Shown here: positions 1-8,535 of the stretch, one piece after another
Layout of the letters: every line of letters begins with the position of its first letter
Position numbering within the stretch: position 1 is the first letter of the stretch
IMG/VR virus record: IMGVR_UViG_3300044613_004618
Span: 1-64,000 of that record
DNA: 64,000 bases
Origin: a virus
Direction: 5' to 3' (one strand)
The notes under the pieces: generated by a model
What the model was told of the DNA's origin: nothing
Databases searched by the model: none
What the model saw: only the letters and a program-made list of their open reading frames with translations
Translations under genes and position numbers: made by a program

Positions 1-1298
1 ACTACCGGAACCTGATCAAGGCCGGGCACCTGCACCACCTGGAGCATGCAAGCTGGGAGGTGATCCAGGCGATCAAGGACGGCAAGAACCTGATGTTCGA
101 CAAGGACGTCGTGTTCCATCTCCACGAGTATGCGCTGGCTGGCATGCGCAACCGGGGTTGGGGCATTTCACGGATTCTTGTGAATTTCCGTCAGGCCTGG
201 TACTTCCAGATTCTCCAGCGCTACAACGAGGCCATCGCGCTGGATTACGTCGTGCCTTTTCGCGTGATCACGCCCGGGCAGCGTAGCGGCGACCCAGCTT
301 CCGGCGACCCGGTTCACACAATCAACCTCTCCAGCTTCGCCTCGCGCGTCCAGGCGATGCTCCGTGCACGCCGCGTCGACCCGGCCCGTTGGAACGTGCT
401 CCCTTTCCCGGTCGAGTACCAGGCCCTGGGCGGCGATGCCAGCCAGCTCGCCCCCAAGGACCTTATCCAGCAGGCGATGGACACGCTCATGCAGTGCATC
501 GGCATGCCGGTGGAGCTCATGAACGGCACGCTCAGCTTCCAGGCGGCTCCGGCGGCCCTGCGCCTGTTTGAGGCCAACTGGAGCCACCTGCCGCACAACC
601 TGAACATTTTCTTGCGCAACCTAAGCCAGGTCCTCTCACGCGTTCAGTCATGGGAGCCGGTCTCGATCAAGTTGCAGCGGGTCACCCACGCCGACGACCT
701 CAACCGCCAGATGGCCAAGCTCCAGCTTATGCAGGGCCAGATGGTCTCCAAGACCACGGGCCTCAAGAGCGTGGGCCTGGACTACGAGGAAGAGATCAAG
801 CAGCAGCTCGAAGAGGAGCGGATCTACGCCGAGGCGCAGTCTCGCATGCAAAAAGAGATGGAGCAGGCCCAGAGCATGCAAGACCTGGCCACGCAGGCCG
901 AGATGCTGCAGGGCGCGGGAAATCCCGGCGCGGGCGCCACCGGCATGCCGCCTGGCGCCGATCCTGCAACGGCGGGTGCAGCCCCTGGCGCGGCTCCCGG
1001 CATGGCCCCTGGCATGGGCGGCAGCCCGGTCGACCAGTTCATGCTGCAGCGGCAGAATTCGCCGAACATTCCGCGCACCCCCGAGGACATGCAGGCTCAG
1101 GCGCAGCTCCTGGCGCAGCAGATCCTCCAACTTCCGGAAGCTCAGAAGGATTCGGAGCTAATCAAGCTCAAGCGATCCGACCCGACGACGCACGCGCTGG
1201 TGTCGAGCATCATCGACGATATCCGCCAGCAGGCGAAGACCCAGGGCGGCGCCATGCTGATGGCGCAGCAGTTTGGGCAGGGTCAGCCTCCTGGGTAA
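1..1298 (+). CDS. Portal-like protein, C-terminal part (5' end outside window)
   Basis: The frame is open to the left edge (codons in phase from base 3), so the true start lies outside; the GTG at 60 is internal. The portal forms the dodecameric ring through which DNA enters and leaves the capsid. The region around VELMNGTLSFQAA, followed by LRLFEANW, resembles large-phage portal proteins. It is followed by a long Gln/Glu-rich helical stretch (about residues 215-280 counted from base 60) and a flexible Gly/Ala/Pro/Met-rich segment. It ends six bases before a glycosyltransferase gene. The portal call rests on overall resemblance and on position beside virion genes; another head-tail connector protein is possible. 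Confidence 0.6.
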   Translation, partial: YRNLIKAGHLHHLEHASWEVIQAIKDGKNLMFDKDVVFHLHEYALAGMRNRGWGISRILVNFRQAWYFQILQRYNEAIALDYVVPFRVITPGQRSGDPASGDPVHTINLSSFASRVQAMLRARRVDPARWNVLPFPVEYQALGGDASQLAPKDLIQQAMDTLMQCIGMPVELMNGTLSFQAAPAALRLFEANWSHLPHNLNIFLRNLSQVLSRVQSWEPVSIKLQRVTHADDLNRQMAKLQLMQGQMVSKTTGLKSVGLDYEEEIKQQLEEERIYAEAQSRMQKEMEQAQSMQDLATQAEMLQGAGNPGAGATGMPPGADPATAGAAPGAAPGMAPGMGGSPVDQFMLQRQNSPNIPRTPEDMQAQAQLLAQQILQLPEAQKDSELIKLKRSDPTTHALVSSIIDDIRQQAKTQGGAMLMAQQFGQGQPPG

Positions 1299-1304
1299 CT
1301 CCTG

Positions 1305-2345
1305 ATGTGTGTTGGGATCTACACCCACTACGCACACTGCGACCAGGCTTACCTTGCGGTGCGCCTTGTCTCGCTGTTGCGCACACTTGGCGAGCCCTTT
1401 GATATCTATTCGGACAACTCGCCCGGCAAGCTCAAGCTTCCCTACGACCGCTCGGTGAAGCACCGCGGGGTTGTCAAATACACCGACTGGGTCAAGAAGC
1501 GCCGCGCGGTGATCTGGACGCACGTGCCGCGGGTCGAGCAGATCGACTACGCCGCCCGTCGCGGTATTAAGACAATCGTGGTGCCCATGTGGCAGGAGAT
1601 GCAACCGCCCTACAAAAAAGCGCTCAAGCACGCCGACCACGTGATTGCCATGTTGAGCGAGTGCCGTGATTTGTTCATGGATGTGCACAAGCTCAATCAT
1701 GTCTCGCTGATTCCGTTTGACACCGGGTTGCCAATAACCCGTAAGACCGAGTCGGTTAATCCCCGCAAGATTAGGCTGTTTCTGCCGTGGTTTGACCGGA
1801 ACGCCCGATGTTCGTCAGGCCAATTTCTGGGCATGCTTGGTTACATCATTGAGCGCATGGAAGAGCCGCACCTCACGGTGGCCGTTAATTCAAGCCGGTT
1901 TGGTCCATCAGCCGCCAAATTTTTTCAGCGCCTAGGGGACCGCGTGAAGGGTCGTGTGACTCTAGTGCGCAACATTGCGCTGGTGCGGCGCTTTAACCTC
2001 TACACAAACGCTGATTTGACGATTTGGCCCGGGGAATGCGACAACTACGGCCTATGCGGGCTTTCCAGCCTGGCCGCAGGAACGCCCGTGCTCAGCCTGG
2101 CCCTTTCGCCCCAGACCGACTACCTCTACCAGGACGTCAACTCGGCCCTAGTCAAAACACGGGTCGATTACGATGATAATGGCGTTCCGCACGCGGTGCC
2201 GAACTACGAAAAGTTTGCCGCGGCGCTCCAGGAGCTGATTGCCGAACCGCGCCACATTAATTTGATGCAGAAGAAAGTGTCGTATAACCTGCCGTCGCGC
2301 AAGGAGGCGTTCGAGGGCGGGTGGCGCAAGCTTCTGGGTCTTTAA
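1305..2345 (+). CDS. GT-B type glycosyltransferase (group 1/GT4-like)
   Basis: The 346-residue product probably transfers a sugar from a nucleotide donor. The C-terminal half has the group 1 pattern: a Glu-containing loop (WPGECDNYGLCGL) followed by SLAAGTPVLS, where GT4 enzymes bind the donor. The N-terminal half carries alternating strand/helix segments as in a GT-B fold. It starts with ATG six bases after the portal stop and is probably cotranscribed with it. One GATATC motif lies inside the gene, read as Asp-Ile-Tyr. The acceptor is unknown; virion proteins or the host surface are the options. Confidence 0.75.
   Translation: MCVGIYTHYAHCDQAYLAVRLVSLLRTLGEPFDIYSDNSPGKLKLPYDRSVKHRGVVKYTDWVKKRRAVIWTHVPRVEQIDYAARRGIKTIVVPMWQEMQPPYKKALKHADHVIAMLSECRDLFMDVHKLNHVSLIPFDTGLPITRKTESVNPRKIRLFLPWFDRNARCSSGQFLGMLGYIIERMEEPHLTVAVNSSRFGPSAAKFFQRLGDRVKGRVTLVRNIALVRRFNLYTNADLTIWPGECDNYGLCGLSSLAAGTPVLSLALSPQTDYLYQDVNSALVKTRVDYDDNGVPHAVPNYEKFAAALQELIAEPRHINLMQKKVSYNLPSRKEAFEGGWRKLLGL
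1398..1409. repeat. WWWGATATCWWW site 1
   Basis: TTTGATATCTAT inside the first glycosyltransferase gene. Confidence 0.8.
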
Positions 2346-2367
2346 CGAGCAGGCACAGGGAGGTGCC

Positions 2368-3105
2368 ATGAACGTCGATTTGCCAATTCAGGAAACCGTC
2401 GCTTTTGCCCGGGAGCATTACCAGGACAAAGCCTCAGTTTACGAAAAGACACTGCTGGATCATTCTCTTTCCGTGGCGCGCATGGCCGAAAAAATCGCAA
2501 TTAAGCTCTACAGCGACGTGCGCAAGGACCTGATTTCTGACGAGACCCAAGAAAGCGTGGCAGTCATCGTGCACAGCGCCGTGCTCCACGACCTGATCAA
2601 CGTCAGCCGCTGCGCCTTTGAGCAGATCGCCGAGCGCACCACCGTGCAGGTCGCCGCCACAGTGGCCGACCTGAGCCGGGACTTCCGCCTGGTCGAGACA
2701 AAGCGCGACATGGAATACCGGGGGCGGCTCAGCCAGAGCGGCGTCAAGGCGCAGATCGTGGCCACGGCCGACATCATCTGCACCACGATGGAAGTGCTCA
2801 AAATGCTCAAGGGGGAAGGCGTGACAGCCGTGCCCCGGGCCCGTAAGATTCTGATGCAGCTGGATGGGGACCTGCTGGCTATTACCGCCGCGTCGCGCTT
2901 CTACCAGCTGCGGCTTTACACGCACGCGGCCCGAAATCACTTGCATGATGCCAGCCAACTGATAAAAGAGTGCAAAGCCGAGGCACGCGCTGCGCGCCAG
3001 TTTGCCAGCACCTCGGCCCGCATCGCTGCCAAGCGCAGCGCCGAAGAGAAACCCGCGAAGGAGAAGCCCAGTGCCAAAAAGCGAACTCGTCGACGAGATC
3101 CGTGA
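2368..3105 (+). CDS. HD-domain phosphohydrolase-like protein
   Basis: The 245-residue protein has spaced metal-binding motifs of the HD superfamily: His in LDHSLSVA (near residue 31), the HD pair in AVLHDLIN, and a distal Asp in VATADII. HD enzymes hydrolyse phosphoesters such as (p)ppGpp, cyclic nucleotides or deoxynucleotides; the substrate here cannot be told. The C-terminus is strongly basic (KKRTRRRDP) and could bind nucleic acid. A GGAGG site precedes the ATG. The gene's 3' end overlaps the next gene by 35 bases. Confidence 0.6.
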   Translation: MNVDLPIQETVAFAREHYQDKASVYEKTLLDHSLSVARMAEKIAIKLYSDVRKDLISDETQESVAVIVHSAVLHDLINVSRCAFEQIAERTTVQVAATVADLSRDFRLVETKRDMEYRGRLSQSGVKAQIVATADIICTTMEVLKMLKGEGVTAVPRARKILMQLDGDLLAITAASRFYQLRLYTHAARNHLHDASQLIKECKAEARAARQFASTSARIAAKRSAEEKPAKEKPSAKKRTRRRDP

Positions 3106-3391
3106 AGACTTCATCAAGGCGCATCCGGACACGGTTGCGCAGACGTTTAGCATCAACTACTTCTGCGCCTTCGTGATCGACTGGCTGGCCAAGCAGGGTA
3201 TTCAGGGCATGGGCATGCAGGCCTCGGGCCTGGCTCTGCGATTGGCCGACGGGCGGCAGCTCGGGCTGATTGACACGGACAGCGCACCGATCACGGCCGA
3301 CACGCCCTCGGTCGGCATCAACGCCATGCACCGGGAAGACCCGCGCAGGATCTTGGGCGACTCGCCCAGCTTTGGCATCACTGGCCGATAG
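3071..3391 (+). CDS. Hypothetical protein, about 106 residues
   Basis: I chose the GTG at 3071 because GGAG precedes it (GAAGGAGAAGCCCA) and upstream codons overlap the HD gene. The product is small and mixed alpha/beta with no motif I recognise. The early part (VAQTFSINYFCAFVIDWLAKQG) is hydrophobic and helical. It sits between the HD protein and thymidylate kinase in an apparent operon, so a nucleotide-metabolism accessory role is possible but not shown. Confidence 0.6.
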   Translation: MPKSELVDEIREDFIKAHPDTVAQTFSINYFCAFVIDWLAKQGIQGMGMQASGLALRLADGRQLGLIDTDSAPITADTPSVGINAMHREDPRRILGDSPSFGITGR

Positions 3392-3399
3392 ATATCTAT
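3388..3399. repeat. WWWGATATCWWW site 2
   Basis: ATAGATATCTAT, overlapping the preceding TAG stop and 31 bases (core) before the tmk start. Confidence 0.85.
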
Positions 3400-3421
3400 T
3401 CACTTCCAACAAGGAGCCGCT

Positions 3422-4039
3422 GTGTTCGTCGTGTTCGAGGGAATCGACGGGGCTGGGAAAACCACCCAGGCCCGCATGTTGTACGAGCGCCTCAAGAGCG
3501 AGGGCGCGAAGGTCGAGCAGGTGGCCGACCCCGGCACGACCCAGATCGGCACGGCCATCCGGCAGATCCTGCTGCACAACGACGCGCCGATCAGCAATGC
3601 GGCCCAGATGCTCCTGTTCAGCGCCGCCCGGGCCGAGCTGGCGAACTACATCCGGGAGAAGCTCGCCGATAATTTCACAGTAATCTGTGATAGGTGGCTC
3701 CTCTCGACGCTCGTCTACCAGGGCGAGCTCAACGGCATCGACCCGGAGTTCATCCTGAACGTCTTCCGGGAGACCTCCCACCTGATACCGGACATCTGCG
3801 TCCTCTTGGACATGCCAAGCGAGAACTCCGCCTTGCGCATCGGGAAGGGGCGCGACCGGTATGAACGGATCGACGCTGAGACCCGAACACGCATACGCCG
3901 GGCGTACATTCATCACTCCGGCAAGCGAGAGATCTGCGAGCGGTTTTTCATGCTCGACGCCCTGCTGCTTCCCGACGAGGTCCATAAGCTCGTCTACAAC
4001 GCGTATCAGTCCCGCAAATCGTCACCAGTCGCTGTCTAA
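3422..4039 (+). CDS. tmk: Thymidylate kinase
   Basis: Converts dTMP to dTDP with ATP. The P-loop is GIDGAGKT (residues 7-14), with a DPG near residue 36 in place of the usual REPG, the DR(W) motif at 90-91 and a C-terminal lid rich in Arg. At 205 residues it has the usual family length. It starts with GTG after AAGGAG. A WWWGATATCWWW site lies 31 bases upstream. With the thymidine kinase at 5217 it would give a complete thymidine to dTDP salvage route for phage DNA synthesis. Confidence 0.9.
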   Translation: MFVVFEGIDGAGKTTQARMLYERLKSEGAKVEQVADPGTTQIGTAIRQILLHNDAPISNAAQMLLFSAARAELANYIREKLADNFTVICDRWLLSTLVYQGELNGIDPEFILNVFRETSHLIPDICVLLDMPSENSALRIGKGRDRYERIDAETRTRIRRAYIHHSGKREICERFFMLDALLLPDEVHKLVYNAYQSRKSSPVAV

Positions 4040-4054
4040 ATAGGGAGCACAAAC

Positions 4055-4600
4055 ATGTCGATAGTGCCGGTTAGAAAGCCTATGAAGAATCAGCTCTATT
4101 TCGACTTTGCGCGGGACGAAAAACATAAGGGTCACAGTGCGGTAAACCGCAAACCGCGCATCCGGAAAAACCCGATCGCGCGCCACTTGAAGAACGCGCC
4201 GAAAACGTCAGAATGCGGTGACGAACTTCGCGATTTGTGCGTATTACTGCACGGACTCGCGAAGAAGCATGTCGCAGCCGCGAACTTTCACGACTTCAAC
4301 CTAGTGGCACGCTGCACAAAGCTGCTGCAGACACTGGGCGTATCGGTGGAAGCTCCCGCGGAGATGCAGGCCGCTGTCTCCTGTCAGGAGGCCGCGCTCA
4401 TCACCAGCGCGCCGGAATACCGCCTGCTGCGCAGCCGCGCCATGGCCGGGCTCGCCACCGTAGCCGACCTGGCTGACCGCCTCCCCTCAAAGGGGAGCGC
4501 CGAATACCAGCGGGGCATGTGTGACGCCTATGAACAGGCAAGCACCATCGCGATTCTGTTCCTGGAAGACCTGGAAAAGTTTGAGACCAGGGGAAAGTAA
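4055..4600 (+). CDS. Hypothetical protein, 181 residues
   Basis: ATG at 4055 follows AGGGAG; an alternative ATG lies at 4082. The N-terminus is basic (Arg/Lys-rich to residue 50). The remainder is predicted alpha-helical (about 60-175), with an Ala-rich stretch near EAALITSAPEYRLL. No catalytic motif is visible. It lies between the two thymidine-salvage kinases in a tightly spaced run. Confidence 0.6.
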   Translation: MSIVPVRKPMKNQLYFDFARDEKHKGHSAVNRKPRIRKNPIARHLKNAPKTSECGDELRDLCVLLHGLAKKHVAAANFHDFNLVARCTKLLQTLGVSVEAPAEMQAAVSCQEAALITSAPEYRLLRSRAMAGLATVADLADRLPSKGSAEYQRGMCDAYEQASTIAILFLEDLEKFETRGK

Positions 4601-4602
4601 CC

Positions 4603-4917
4603 GTGCCGATCGTAACCAACGAGTTAGATATCTTTGAGCTGCGGAACGACGTTCCGGCGGCCAATGGCCAAGACCAGCCGACGATTTTGCTTGAGTCGGG
4701 AACCTGGAACACCAAGACGGGCGACGTGACGGGAATCTGCGTTTCGGTGTTCGGCGACTTGGCGCCGATCATCTCGCCGACCGAGGCCCGCAAGGTGGCT
4801 AAATGGCTCGTCCGGGCGGCCGAAGAGCTGGAAGGCGCTAACGGCCGCAAGGCCCGCCCTGGCTCGAAGCCGTCGCACTACGAGCTCGACGACGACGGCG
4901 ACGGCGCCGTTCGATAG
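4603..4917 (+). CDS. Hypothetical small protein, 104 residues
   Basis: Starts GTG two bases after the preceding stop. Acidic N-terminus, a beta-rich middle (LLESGTWNTKTGDVTG) and a C-terminal helix (ARKVAKWLVRAAEELE). The tail is acidic (DDDGDGA). A GATATC motif lies 24 bases into the gene, read as Asp-Ile-Phe. Not recognised beyond this. Confidence 0.6.
   Translation: MPIVTNELDIFELRNDVPAANGQDQPTILLESGTWNTKTGDVTGICVSVFGDLAPIISPTEARKVAKWLVRAAEELEGANGRKARPGSKPSHYELDDDGDGAVR
4624..4635. repeat. WWWGATATCWWW site 3
   Basis: TTAGATATCTTT near the start of the 4603 gene, read LDIF. Confidence 0.85.
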
Positions 4918-4933
4918 CTTGACGACCGCGCGG

Positions 4934-4969
4934 TCCCGGAGATAATGCGGCATCTCGTTGTCTCCGGGA
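4934..4969 (+). promoter_or_regulatory. Hairpin overlapping a ribosome binding site
   Basis: A perfect 9-bp inverted repeat (TCCCGGAGA / TCTCCGGGA, 18-base loop). Its 3' arm contains most of the GGGAG that is the only Shine-Dalgarno for the GTG at 4978. There is no T-run, so a terminator is unlikely; sequestering the ribosome binding site is the simplest reading. Confidence 0.55.
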
Positions 4970-4977
4970 GCTAACCT

Positions 4978-5217
4978 GTGCTGACGCTTTCTTCTGCCGG
5001 GCTGTTCTTGTCCGGTTTTCTCACTGGTTTCCTGGCCTTCTGGCTGCGCTGGTACTTCCGGCCCAGCTGGGCTTCTGCTTTTCGGCGCCGAAAGCACTCG
5101 ATGCGCCATCGGCAGGATTACCTGATTCGAATCTCCGGCCGCGCGCGCCGCCAGATTCGCGGCCTGGGTTGTTACTACGGCCACCTCCCCAGGTTTTCTC
5201 GCCGCGAGTTTTTCTGA
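4978..5217 (+). CDS. Small membrane protein, 79 residues
   Basis: GTG start 7 bases after GGGAG. One clear N-terminal membrane segment (residues 7-25, LFLSGFLTGFLAFWL), then a strongly basic cytosolic-type tail (RRRKHSMRHRQ, RARRQIR). Its stop overlaps the start of thymidine kinase (TGATG). Translation may be controlled by the hairpin just upstream. Function unknown. Confidence 0.6.
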   Translation: MLTLSSAGLFLSGFLTGFLAFWLRWYFRPSWASAFRRRKHSMRHRQDYLIRISGRARRQIRGLGCYYGHLPRFSRREFF

Positions 5218-5798
5218 TGGCCAAGCTCTACTTCCGCTACGGCACCGTCAACTCCGCCAAGACGCTCAACCTCCTGGCTGTGGCGCACAACTACCGTCAG
5301 CAGGGCAAGCGGGCGCTGCTGGTCAAACCAGAGCTCGACACCCGCTGGGGTCAGGAGTTCATCACGGCCCGGGCAGGCCTGCGCGAGAAGGCCGACGTCG
5401 TTTGCGCTCAGAACACGGTGATCACCTACGACCAGCTTCTCGGCGTGGCTTGCGTCCTGGTCGATGAAGCGCAGTTCCTGCCGCTTTTCATCATCGAGCA
5501 GCTGGCCTACATCGCCCATCGCAACCCGGGCGTGCCGGTGATCTGCTACGGCCTGCGGACCGACTTCAAGACGAAGCTCTTCCCAGCGGCTGCCAGGCTG
5601 CTGGAGCTGGCCGACACAATCGAGGAGGTCAAGACCACTTGCGCCTACTGCAGCCGCAAGGCGATCTTCAACCTCAAGTTCGTCGACGGTAAACCAACCC
5701 GGGAAGGCCCGTCGGTCGAGCTAGGCGCCGAGGAGAAATACCAGCCTGCGTGCGCGATCTGCTTCGCCAAGGCGCACGAGAAGGACCATGGCGGCTGA
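5217..5798 (+). CDS. tdk: Thymidine kinase
   Basis: Phosphorylates thymidine to dTMP. From the ATG at 5217 the P-loop is GTVNSAKT (9-16), close to the type II pattern. LVDEAQF (81-87) is the Walker B/catalytic Glu region, YGLRTDF the following family motif, and the C-terminal CAYC and CAIC pairs form the structural zinc site. At 193 residues the length is typical of the type II family. I reject the longer reading from 5169 because the ATG overlaps the preceding stop as TGATG. Partner of the thymidylate kinase at 3422. Confidence 0.92.
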   Translation: MAKLYFRYGTVNSAKTLNLLAVAHNYRQQGKRALLVKPELDTRWGQEFITARAGLREKADVVCAQNTVITYDQLLGVACVLVDEAQFLPLFIIEQLAYIAHRNPGVPVICYGLRTDFKTKLFPAAARLLELADTIEEVKTTCAYCSRKAIFNLKFVDGKPTREGPSVELGAEEKYQPACAICFAKAHEKDHGG

Positions 5799-6237
5799 GC
5801 ACGTCATCGCCGGGATCTGCGGCTTCACGATCGCCATTGGGCTGGCGACCTACGCCTGTCGGCAGATCATCCAGGAGCACCTCGACCAGCGCGAACGAGA
5901 ACGCCGTAGAGAGTACTGGAAACGGCATCAGCTGGAGCTTGAGGCCCAGTGGCGGCGCACTGATGCTGTCTACGCCGCACAGCGCCATACTCAGCCAACC
6001 ATCACGCTGCCGCCCGAAGTACGGGTCAACGCCACGACCATCACGGGCCCGATCCAGCCAGCCATTCCAGTCGGCGCGCTCACCTTGGCGGTGCCCGCTA
6101 ACTACTATCAGGGGCTTTCGCAATCCCGGGATCAGCAGTCTGCCGCACCCCCAGTCGCGCCCATTGCGCCTCCGATACCTCCGCCTCATAATCCGGGACG
6201 CCGTCGGATTCTGCCCCTCAACGAGCCCGAACCATGA
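5788..6237 (+). CDS. Membrane-anchored hypothetical protein
   Basis: 149 residues: one N-terminal membrane segment (about 5-25), then a charged coiled-coil-like stretch (LDQRERERRREYWKRHQ), then a Pro-rich tail (APPVAPIAPPIPPPHNP). Overlaps the thymidine kinase end by 11 bases and the next gene by 4, so translation is probably coupled. Anchored protein of unknown role. Confidence 0.6.
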   Translation: MAAEHVIAGICGFTIAIGLATYACRQIIQEHLDQRERERRREYWKRHQLELEAQWRRTDAVYAAQRHTQPTITLPPEVRVNATTITGPIQPAIPVGALTLAVPANYYQGLSQSRDQQSAAPPVAPIAPPIPPPHNPGRRRILPLNEPEP

Positions 6238-6644
6238 GCTGCAACAAGCCTAACTGCTGCAAGAAGAACAACCTGCCGCGCGAAGAAATGAACCTCGACG
6301 TCGGCGCCGTGGCGGCGGCTTTCACGCAGATGCTCCAGGTCGCAAAAACCGGCGTGAACAACTTCCAGTGGGCGAGCGCTGAACTTGTGCAGCTGGCGCA
6401 GCTGATCGTAACCCTGGTGCGAAAGCCTGAGCCCGCCCCGGCGCCGGACGTCAGCGCCACGCACGACCAGCTCACGCTGCGCTTTGGCCCGCAGAACGCA
6501 TATGCGCTCCACGTGCCCGCCGGAACCGAGAAACAGCGCAACGCCCTGATCACCCAGCTGCTCGCGGCCACCGTAACGCTCTCGACACCGCCCAATCCGC
6601 GCATGCAGAAGCTCAACCAGCTGCCGTTGCCGTTCTCGGAGTAA
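6234..6644 (+). CDS. Hypothetical protein with Cys-rich N-terminus
   Basis: 136 residues beginning MSCNKPNCCKKNN: three Cys within nine residues could bind metal or form disulfides. The middle is helical (FTQMLQVAKTGVNNFQWASAELVQLAQLIVTLV) and the C-terminus ends in LPLPFSE. ATGA overlap with the preceding gene. Not recognised. Confidence 0.6.
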   Translation: MSCNKPNCCKKNNLPREEMNLDVGAVAAAFTQMLQVAKTGVNNFQWASAELVQLAQLIVTLVRKPEPAPAPDVSATHDQLTLRFGPQNAYALHVPAGTEKQRNALITQLLAATVTLSTPPNPRMQKLNQLPLPFSE

Positions 6645-6647
6645 AGC

Positions 6648-7820
6648 ATGTCCAAGCCCACGCTCCACCTGATCGGGATCTTCCACACGATCCACAACCT
6701 GGACTTCTCGCACTGCGCATTCACGGGCAAGGCCCTGCGCTTCGCGAAGATGCTCCAGGCTCAGGGCTACAACGTCGTCGAGTACGCCAACGAGGGAAGC
6801 CAGAGCGAAGCCCGCGAGAAGGTGGCCATGCTCTCGCGCGACGAGTATGACCAGCTGCTCGGCGACAAGCACGGCGGCACCAAGTTTCACGGCGACACGG
6901 CGCAGCTGCAGAGCCCCTGGCACAAGGCCTTCGAGGCCAAGCTGCTTCCGGCCCTCAAGGAACGCGTGCAGCGCCGCGACATCATCTGCCATCCGTTCGG
7001 CCACGCCCATGCCAGCGTGGTCGCCGCGTTCCAGGGCAACGTCCACGTCGAGACGGGGATCGGCTACAACACGCTTCTTCCCGGTGCGATGAAGATCTTC
7101 GAGAGTTACGCCTGGATGCACTACCACCAGGGCAAGGAGAACCGCTGGGGCAACAACTACGAGTGGGTCATCCCCAATTACTTCGACCTGGACGACTGGC
7201 AGCCCAGTTTCGAGCCGGGCAAGTACATCGCCTTCATGGGGCGCATCGGTAGCGCCAAGGGCCTGGACACGATCTTGGAGATTGCCAAGCGCGTGGATAT
7301 CCCCGTGAAGGTCGCCGGGCAGGGCGACATGTCCGCCTGGCAACATCCCAATCTGGAGTACGTCGGCCCGCTCAAGGGCCGCGAGCGAAGCGACTTTATT
7401 CGCAATGCCTACTGCCAGCTCATGCCCACGGAGTTTGTTGAGCCTTTCGGCGGCTCGGGCGTTGAGGGGTTGCTCTGCGGGACGCCTCTAATCGCGCGAG
7501 ACTTTGGCGCCTTCACCGAGACAGTCCAGCAGGGTTTCAACGGCTACCGCTGCCACGTGCTCAAGCAGTGGCTTGGCGCCATTCAGGCAGCTGGAAAACT
7601 CAATCGTAAAAAGATCGCCGAGGCAGCGCGGGCAAAGTACAGCCTGCAAAGTTGCGGCGTGCAGTATGACGTGGCGTTTCGCCAGATCGATGACCTGCAC
7701 GAGGAGGGCTGGTACACCCTGCCCATCACCAGGGACGAAAACGCCAACGTGCCCTTCCGGGCGCCGATGGGTCCCGTGCTGCAGAACGTCACGATTCCCA
7801 TCAAGACCACGAACGCCTGA
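6648..7820 (+). CDS. GT4 family glycosyltransferase
   Basis: The 390-residue product has the two Rossmann-like halves of GT-B enzymes. The donor half begins at FMGRIGSAKGLD and continues with VKVAGQGD, LEYVGPL and the GT4 signature EPFGGSGVEGLLCGTP with GAFTE, whose two Glu residues usually contact the nucleotide sugar. N-terminal IGIFHTIHN and GKALRFAKML match the acceptor half. ATG lies 3 bases after the preceding stop. It is the last gene of the first block, before a separately controlled gene. Confidence 0.85.
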   Translation: MSKPTLHLIGIFHTIHNLDFSHCAFTGKALRFAKMLQAQGYNVVEYANEGSQSEAREKVAMLSRDEYDQLLGDKHGGTKFHGDTAQLQSPWHKAFEAKLLPALKERVQRRDIICHPFGHAHASVVAAFQGNVHVETGIGYNTLLPGAMKIFESYAWMHYHQGKENRWGNNYEWVIPNYFDLDDWQPSFEPGKYIAFMGRIGSAKGLDTILEIAKRVDIPVKVAGQGDMSAWQHPNLEYVGPLKGRERSDFIRNAYCQLMPTEFVEPFGGSGVEGLLCGTPLIARDFGAFTETVQQGFNGYRCHVLKQWLGAIQAAGKLNRKKIAEAARAKYSLQSCGVQYDVAFRQIDDLHEEGWYTLPITRDENANVPFRAPMGPVLQNVTIPIKTTNA

Positions 7821-7840
7821 CGCAGGGCTAAACTGCGCGC

Positions 7841-7875
7841 GTTTTTCGGGCATATTATCTGCTGCGTATGCTATT
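7841..7875 (+). promoter_or_regulatory. Promoter-like element (GGCATAT class)
   Basis: The stretch TTTTTCGGGCATATTATCTG ends about 36 bases before the ATG at 7897. GGCATAT after an A/T run and C-rich bases recurs at 15836 and 16677, each upstream of a small gene. A TATGCTAT lies further down at about 7867. I read it as a phage promoter class; no transcript evidence. Confidence 0.4.
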
Positions 7876-7896
7876 GCGCGGCAAACAGGAGGTGAC

Positions 7897-8409
7897 ATGA
7901 AAGTCTTGTCCTATGCCAAGGCGTGCGACGTTGTGGATTATTACAACGCTTCATACTGCACTCGCTTGGTCGCCGAGCAGGTCAAACTGCCTCGGCACGC
8001 TGTCTACGAAATCGTGGACTGGCTCTTCAACCGCGAGTATCTTCGCGAAGTCGACCTGGCCAACATGGCGACGTCCAAGAAGCTCCTGCCGGAGCTCACC
8101 AAGGAGCGCTGGTGCGAGTATCTCTACTCGCATGACGTGAGCGCCGAGGACGCGGCGCGCGCGCTTCTCTGGGACGTGCCGCGCGTGCTGGAAAGCTGCT
8201 GCGGACCAAAGGAATGGCGCAAGGCAAAAAACCGCCAGCGCTGCTTTCGGAAAAAGCCGGAGAACGTGAAACCAAACTCGACCGAGGTCGACCCAACCGT
8301 CGAGGAGATCGCGCAGGCTGCCGAGACGGTTCGCAAGACCTGGAGCGAGAGTCGCTATGGCGGTTCTGCGCCTGTCACTGTGCATGAGTGGCACGATACG
8401 CGGCAGTGA
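7897..8409 (+). CDS. Possible DNA-binding protein with two helix-turn-helix-like segments
   Basis: 170 residues from the ATG behind AGGAGG. Two short segments have helix-turn-helix character: one at LVAEQVKLPRHAVYEIVDWL (residues 24-43), the other at DVSAEDAARALLWDVPRVL. The C-terminal half is basic (RKAKNRQRCFRKKP). It stands alone between a promoter-like element and a strong terminator, the arrangement expected for a regulator. This makes it the best candidate in the window for a protein binding the repeated GATATC sites, but that is inference. Confidence 0.55.
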   Translation: MKVLSYAKACDVVDYYNASYCTRLVAEQVKLPRHAVYEIVDWLFNREYLREVDLANMATSKKLLPELTKERWCEYLYSHDVSAEDAARALLWDVPRVLESCCGPKEWRKAKNRQRCFRKKPENVKPNSTEVDPTVEEIAQAAETVRKTWSESRYGGSAPVTVHEWHDTRQ

Positions 8410-8437
8410 CGCCGTCTGTCGTTCTTCAAAACAAATA

Positions 8438-8470
8438 AACCCGCGGGCTTGGATGCTCGCGGGTTTTTTT
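8438..8470 (+). terminator. Rho-independent terminator
   Basis: AACCCGCG / CGCGGGTT stem with a short loop, followed by seven T residues. Ends the monocistronic gene at 7897. Confidence 0.9.
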
Positions 8471-8506
8471 ATGGGCGAAACTCGTCGTTTCGTCGCGATG
8501 GCTGGG

Positions 8507-8518
8507 TTAGATATCTTT
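8507..8518. repeat. WWWGATATCWWW site 4
   Basis: TTAGATATCTTT between a terminator and the 8536 start. Confidence 0.85.
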
Positions 8519-8535
8519 CCACGGAGGGGGACATC

